Below are positions 61,341 through 64,000 of a stretch of DNA of 64,000 nucleotides, piece after piece. Origin of the DNA: Microbacterium sp. 1S1 (GTDB lineage Bacteria; Actinomycetota; Actinomycetes; Actinomycetales; Microbacteriaceae). Numbering within the stretch: the stretch's first letter is position 1; each line of letters opens with the position of its first letter. Below the pieces are notes generated by a model. The model did no database searches and was not told the DNA's origin. It was given only the letters and a program-made list of their open reading frames with translations. The position numbers were made by a program, and so were the translations under genes. Location: positions 1,116,001 through 1,180,000 of the forward strand of contig NZ_CP043430.1 of NCBI RefSeq assembly GCF_008271365.1. Reading direction: 5' to 3'.

Positions 61341-61421
61341 GCTTTAGATCGGACTCAGTCCGGCTCAGCCTCGGGTAGTCCGATGTAAAGCATCTAGTCC
61401 GATCTAAAGCCGCAAGTCACA
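61341..61421 (-). repeat. Right transposon end with TnsB-like sites
   Basis: Reading inward from 61421: TGTGACTTGCGGCTTTAG, ATCGGACT at 61403-61396, then GCTTTACATCGGACT (61391-61377), and an inverted copy of GCTTTAGATCGGACT (61341-61355). Three sites within 81 bp fit a TnsB-binding array. Confidence 0.82.
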
Positions 61422-61426
61422 AGGGG
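61422..61426. repeat. Target-site duplication, right copy (AGGGG)
   Basis: Directly after the terminal ACA; matches the left copy at 16104-16108. Confidence 0.85.
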
Positions 61427-61429
61427 CTC

Positions 61430-61473
61430 TTGACGTGCGCCGAAGGCGGGTCTAACGTACAACCAAATGGTTG
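61430..61473 (+). promoter_or_regulatory. Promoter and operator of the ArsR/SRPBCC operon
   Basis: TTGACG (61430-61435) and TAACGT (61453-61458) are spaced by 17 bp. The palindrome CAACCAAATGGTTG (61460-61473) covers the ATG, which suits a leaderless, self-repressed message. The transposon's target duplication ends 3 bp upstream of the -35 box. Confidence 0.65.
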
Positions 61474-61874
61474 CACAAACGGAGTTGAGTGAAGCGGAGG
61501 TCGACCGTGTGTTCCATGCACTGGCGACGTCGACCCGGCGGGACATCCTGCGCCGGACGATCGAGCGGGAGCAGTCCGTCTCGACCCTCGCCTCCGAGTA
61601 CGAGATGTCGTTCGCCGCGGTCCAGAAGCACGTGGCCGTGCTCGAGGCCGCGAACCTCATCGTCAAGCGCGCCGAGGGACGCGAGCGGCTCGTCCGCGCG
61701 AACCCCGAGATGATCGCCCGCGCCAGGGCGCTCCTCGCCCGATACGAAGAGCTGTGGCGGTCGCGCATCGCCCGGCTCGACGATCTCCTGGCCGAGCCGT
61801 CCCCGCCCGCGGGGAAGCGACCGGCCCCGACCGACCCCACCAGCAGTCAACGCAACGAATCGCAAGGAGACTGA
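61467..61874 (+). CDS. ArsR-family regulator paired with SRPBCC protein
   Basis: 135 aa. DRVFHALATSTRRDILRRTI and SFAAVQKHVAVLEAANLIVK form the winged helix. No metal cysteines are present. ArsR proteins next to AHSA1-type SRPBCC genes are a known actinobacterial pair. The downstream gene starts 1 bp after its stop. Confidence 0.87.
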   Translation: MVAQTELSEAEVDRVFHALATSTRRDILRRTIEREQSVSTLASEYEMSFAAVQKHVAVLEAANLIVKRAEGRERLVRANPEMIARARALLARYEELWRSRIARLDDLLAEPSPPAGKRPAPTDPTSSQRNESQGD

Positions 61875-61875
61875 T

Positions 61876-62853
61876 ATGCCTGTCACGGACATCATCACGG
61901 ATGCCGAGAACCTCACCATGACCGTGGTCGCCGACCTCGCGGCTCCCGTAGAGCGCGTCTGGGCCGCGTACACCGACCCGCAGCAGCTCGAGCGGTTCTG
62001 GGGCCCTCCCGGCTGGCCGGCCACCTTCACCCAGTGGGACCACACCGTCGGCGGCCGGGCCGTCTACACGATGAACGGTCCGCGTGGGGAGAAGGCCTCC
62101 GGCACCTGGGAATTCCTGGAGATCGACGCGCCCCGCAGCTTCACGGTGCTCGATTCCTTCGCCGACGAGGACGGCACGCCGGATGCGAACCTCCCCTCCA
62201 TGCGCATGACCTTCACGTTCGAGCCGACGGCCGAGGGCACGCGCATGGTCAACACGAGCCACTTCGCCTCGGCCGAGGCGCTCGAGCAGGTCGTCGCGAT
62301 GGGCGCCGTGGAGGGCACCCGCATGGCGATGGCCCAGCTCGACGCGGTGCTGCAGGACCTCCGCGACTACGCGCAGGGCAAGGGCACGCGGGTGGAGCTG
62401 CTGGACGACACGCACGTGCGCATCACGCGGCTGGTCGAGGGTCCGCGCGAACTGGTGTGGCGCGCCCACTTCGAGCCCGACCTCATCCGGCAGTGGATGC
62501 TCGGCCCGGACGGGTGGGAGATGACCGAGTGCGTGTCGGCGACCGAGGTCGGCCAGTCGTACCGGAACTCCTGGGCCCCGGTGGGCGACACCGAGGGTGA
62601 GCCGTTCGGCTTCGAGGGGGAGGCGCTGCTGATCGACGCCCCGAAGCGCGCGGTCACCACGGAGCGCATGCAGGGCATGCCGACCGAGACGCTCAACGAC
62701 CTCAACCTCTACGAGGAGGACGCCGCGACCCTCGTCACGGTGCTCATCGAGTACCCGGACAAGGAGACGCGGGACATGATCCTCGCCACCGGCATGGCCG
62801 ACGGCATGGAGGCCTCGTTCGCGCGGCTGGAGCGGCAGCTGCTGTCCGTCTGA
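61876..62853 (+). CDS. SRPBCC (AHSA1-like) protein, two domains
   Basis: 325 aa made of two START-like halves. The first (10-165) has VERVWAAYTDPQQLERFWGP and GTRMVNTSHFASAEALEQV. The second (170-320) has RELVWRAHFEPDLIRQWMLG and DMILATGMADGMEASFARLE. Each half has a ligand cavity fold. Function is unknown. It is followed by a strong terminator. Confidence 0.85.
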   Translation: MPVTDIITDAENLTMTVVADLAAPVERVWAAYTDPQQLERFWGPPGWPATFTQWDHTVGGRAVYTMNGPRGEKASGTWEFLEIDAPRSFTVLDSFADEDGTPDANLPSMRMTFTFEPTAEGTRMVNTSHFASAEALEQVVAMGAVEGTRMAMAQLDAVLQDLRDYAQGKGTRVELLDDTHVRITRLVEGPRELVWRAHFEPDLIRQWMLGPDGWEMTECVSATEVGQSYRNSWAPVGDTEGEPFGFEGEALLIDAPKRAVTTERMQGMPTETLNDLNLYEEDAATLVTVLIEYPDKETRDMILATGMADGMEASFARLERQLLSV

Positions 62854-62866
62854 CACGCAGGCACTC

Positions 62867-62911
62867 GCGCCGGAACAGGCGGTTCTCGTTGAGAGCCGCC
62901 TGTTCCGGCGC
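62867..62911. terminator. Hairpin after the SRPBCC gene
   Basis: A 21-bp arm from 62867 (starting GCGCCGGAACAGGC) pairs with 62891-62911 (ending GCCTGTTCCGGCGC) with one mismatch and a 3-nt loop. It separates this operon from the flavin amine oxidase gene. Confidence 0.75.
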
Positions 62912-62948
62912 TTCTGCCTGTAGGAAAGCGGGATAAAGTGGCGGCACG

Positions 62949-64000
62949 ATGAGGATCACGCGCCGTACCCTGCTCCTCGGCGCCGGAGCCGGTGTCGTCT
63001 CGGTGCTTCTCGCCTCCTGCACGCCGGAGCCGGAACCGACGCCGACCCCCACCCGCACGCGCGAACCCGAGCCGCCGCCCGGAGTCCCCGCCCCGAGCGG
63101 GAGCATCCGCAGCACGTGGACCACCGATCCGTTCGCCCGAGGCGCCGCGAGCTTCACTCCCGTGGGGGTGCTCGCCGCGACCCGCACGGCGCTCACCAAG
63201 CCCGTCGACGACCGGCTCTTCTTCGCGGGCGAGGCGACCGATGACGAGGCGCCGGGTACCGTCCGCGGTGCCCTGCGCTCAGGCCGCCGTGCCGCCCGCG
63301 AGCTCACCGTCGCCGCGGAGGACGGCGAGCGGGTGGCCGTGATCGGCGCCGGGATCGCCGGGGCGACCGCTGCCGCGCAGCTCGCGGAGGACGGCTTGCA
63401 GGTGACGGTGTTCGAAGCGCGCGACCGCGTCGGTGGCCGCATCCTCTCCCGGATGGACGACGACTGGCCGGTTCCGGTACAGCTCGGCGCCTGGCTGTTC
63501 GGCGAGGCCGACGCGGAGCTTCTCGAGACGATCGACGAGGGCGACGGGGACCTCGTCGACCTGGAGGGCGCACGGTGGCGATCCGCCGAGGGCGAGGTGG
63601 AGCCCGTCGATCAGCAGCCGGTGCAGGCCGCCGTGACCACGGCCCAGGCGGCCCCGCAGGACTCCTCGGTGGCGGACGCCCTGGTGGCCGCCGGCATCGA
63701 CCCCGAGGATCCCGCGACCGCCGCGCTCCTCGCGCTCCTCGCCGCACGGACGGGTGCCGACGCCGCTGATCTGTCGAGCTGGTTCGCCCCGCCGCTGCCC
63801 GATACGGCGCTCCAGGGGGTCGGCGACGATCTGACCCCGTTCATCGAGAGCACCCTGGACGGGGTGAAGGTCGGACTCAGCTCTCCGGTCACCCGCCTCG
63901 CCTGGGACGACAGCGGCGTGAGCGTGCGCCTCGGCACCGGGGAGGCCCTCTCCTTCGACCGGGTGCTGCTGACGGTGCCCCTCGGGGTGCTGCAGGAGCA
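62949..64000 (+). CDS. FAD-dependent amine oxidase-like protein, permuted, C-terminus outside window
   Basis: 350 codons are in the window. MRITRRTLLLGAGAGVVSVL and LASC give a Tat-type signal with lipobox. Residues 50-118 hold SIRSTWTTDPFARGAASFTP and RLFFAGEATDDEAPGTVRGA, which in flavin amine oxidases is the C-terminal FAD-binding segment. Only then, at about 125, comes the N-terminal Rossmann loop VAVIGAGIAGATAAAQLAED with EARDRVGGRI. The order is therefore permuted. The substrate is unknown. Confidence 0.78.
   Translation, partial: MRITRRTLLLGAGAGVVSVLLASCTPEPEPTPTPTRTREPEPPPGVPAPSGSIRSTWTTDPFARGAASFTPVGVLAATRTALTKPVDDRLFFAGEATDDEAPGTVRGALRSGRRAARELTVAAEDGERVAVIGAGIAGATAAAQLAEDGLQVTVFEARDRVGGRILSRMDDDWPVPVQLGAWLFGEADAELLETIDEGDGDLVDLEGARWRSAEGEVEPVDQQPVQAAVTTAQAAPQDSSVADALVAAGIDPEDPATAALLALLAARTGADAADLSSWFAPPLPDTALQGVGDDLTPFIESTLDGVKVGLSSPVTRLAWDDSGVSVRLGTGEALSFDRVLLTVPLGVLQE

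Larger units (their letters stand above)
16109..61421. mobile_element. 45.3 kb Tn7-like transposon with defence and metal-resistance cargo
   Basis: The ends are TGT at 16109-16111 and ACA at 61419-61421, flanked by 5-bp AGGGG duplications. Counting inward, ATCGGACT occupies positions 19-26 at both ends. More copies of GCTTTA(G/C)ATCGGACT, direct and inverted, lie within 85 bp of the right end, and one inverted copy lies at the left, as expected for TnsB-binding sites. The element encodes TnsA, TnsB, TnsC and TniQ on the minus strand at 41.4-47.7 kb. It has no tyrosine or serine integrase. tnsA is not next to the right end as in Tn7; 13.7 kb of extra genes lie between them. Confidence 0.88.

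Noticed and set aside
16109..61421. Integrative conjugative element or prophage
   Set aside because: No integrase, relaxase, coupling ATPase, capsid or tail gene is present, while TnsABC-TniQ and matching ends explain the region.
1..64000. CRISPR array guiding the transposon
   Set aside because: No regularly spaced direct repeats with unique spacers and no cas genes are present, so this is not a CRISPR-associated Tn7 element.

Overview
The window is high-GC DNA from an actinobacterium, most likely a Microbacteriaceae member close to Microbacterium. The evidence is the codon use, many GTG starts, tight 1-4 nt stop/start overlaps, a Microbacteriaceae-type DUF7882 protein, and two-component Pst/PHO-box style regulation. 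No tRNA, rRNA, CRISPR array or phage integrase was seen. The species is inferred, not proven. Layout: (1) 1-16103 is ordinary chromosome. It holds an amino-sugar locus (GntR repressor with two matching operators, CUT1 ABC importer, ManNAc-6-P epimerase, ROK kinase, DUF4127), a PadR/UbiB pair, a BCCT transporter, an SDR-DUF2867 protein, an MFS transporter, two MarR regulators, a DUF7882 protein and an SDR dehydrogenase. (2) 16109-61421 is a 45.3 kb Tn7-like transposon. Its ends are read directly: 5'-TGT at 16109 and ACA-3' at 61421, the octamer ATCGGACT at exactly positions 19-26 inward from both ends, and a 5-bp direct repeat AGGGG at 16104-16108 and 61422-61426. (3) 61427-64000 is chromosome again: an ArsR/SRPBCC pair and a partial flavin amine oxidase. 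The transposon entered the region between the SDR gene and the ArsR gene, 3 bp upstream of the ArsR -35 box. Inside the transposon: 16.2-26.3 kb looks like a defence island (hypothetical protein, RES toxin with its antitoxin, a 1,233-aa protein ending in a PD-(D/E)XK nuclease, an orphan paralogue of the RES antitoxin, and a nuclease-NACHT ATPase). 26.4-41.3 kb is an arsenic/phosphate cluster (two HTH-arsenate reductase fusions, stand-alone ArsC, Acr3, thioredoxin and its reductase, a flavoprotein next to a Cys-Ala-Cys peptide, an MFS exporter, and pstSCAB under a PHO box). 41.4-47.7 kb is tnsA-tnsB-tnsC-tniQ on the minus strand; the TniQ protein carries seven tandem DUF4379 zinc-ribbon modules. 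47.7-49.98 kb holds a sigma-like gene and tiny basic proteins. 50-56.8 kb is a copper set (CsoR, CopZ, CopB, Csp-type copper storage protein, DUF305 and DUF6153 proteins). 57-60.5 kb is a cadmium/lead set (CmtR-like sensor, P-type ATPase, CadD, LspA, and a truncated transporter). How it fits together: the cargo joins anti-phage genes with resistance to As, Cu and Cd/Pb. The arsenic genes form a full chain: phosphate-selective uptake, arsenate reduction fed by thioredoxin, and arsenite export. A short copy of the tnsA start region beside the right end (about 61276-61327) suggests the canonical tnsA-next-to-right-end layout was once present and that the 47.7-61.2 kb segment was added later by recombination between related elements.
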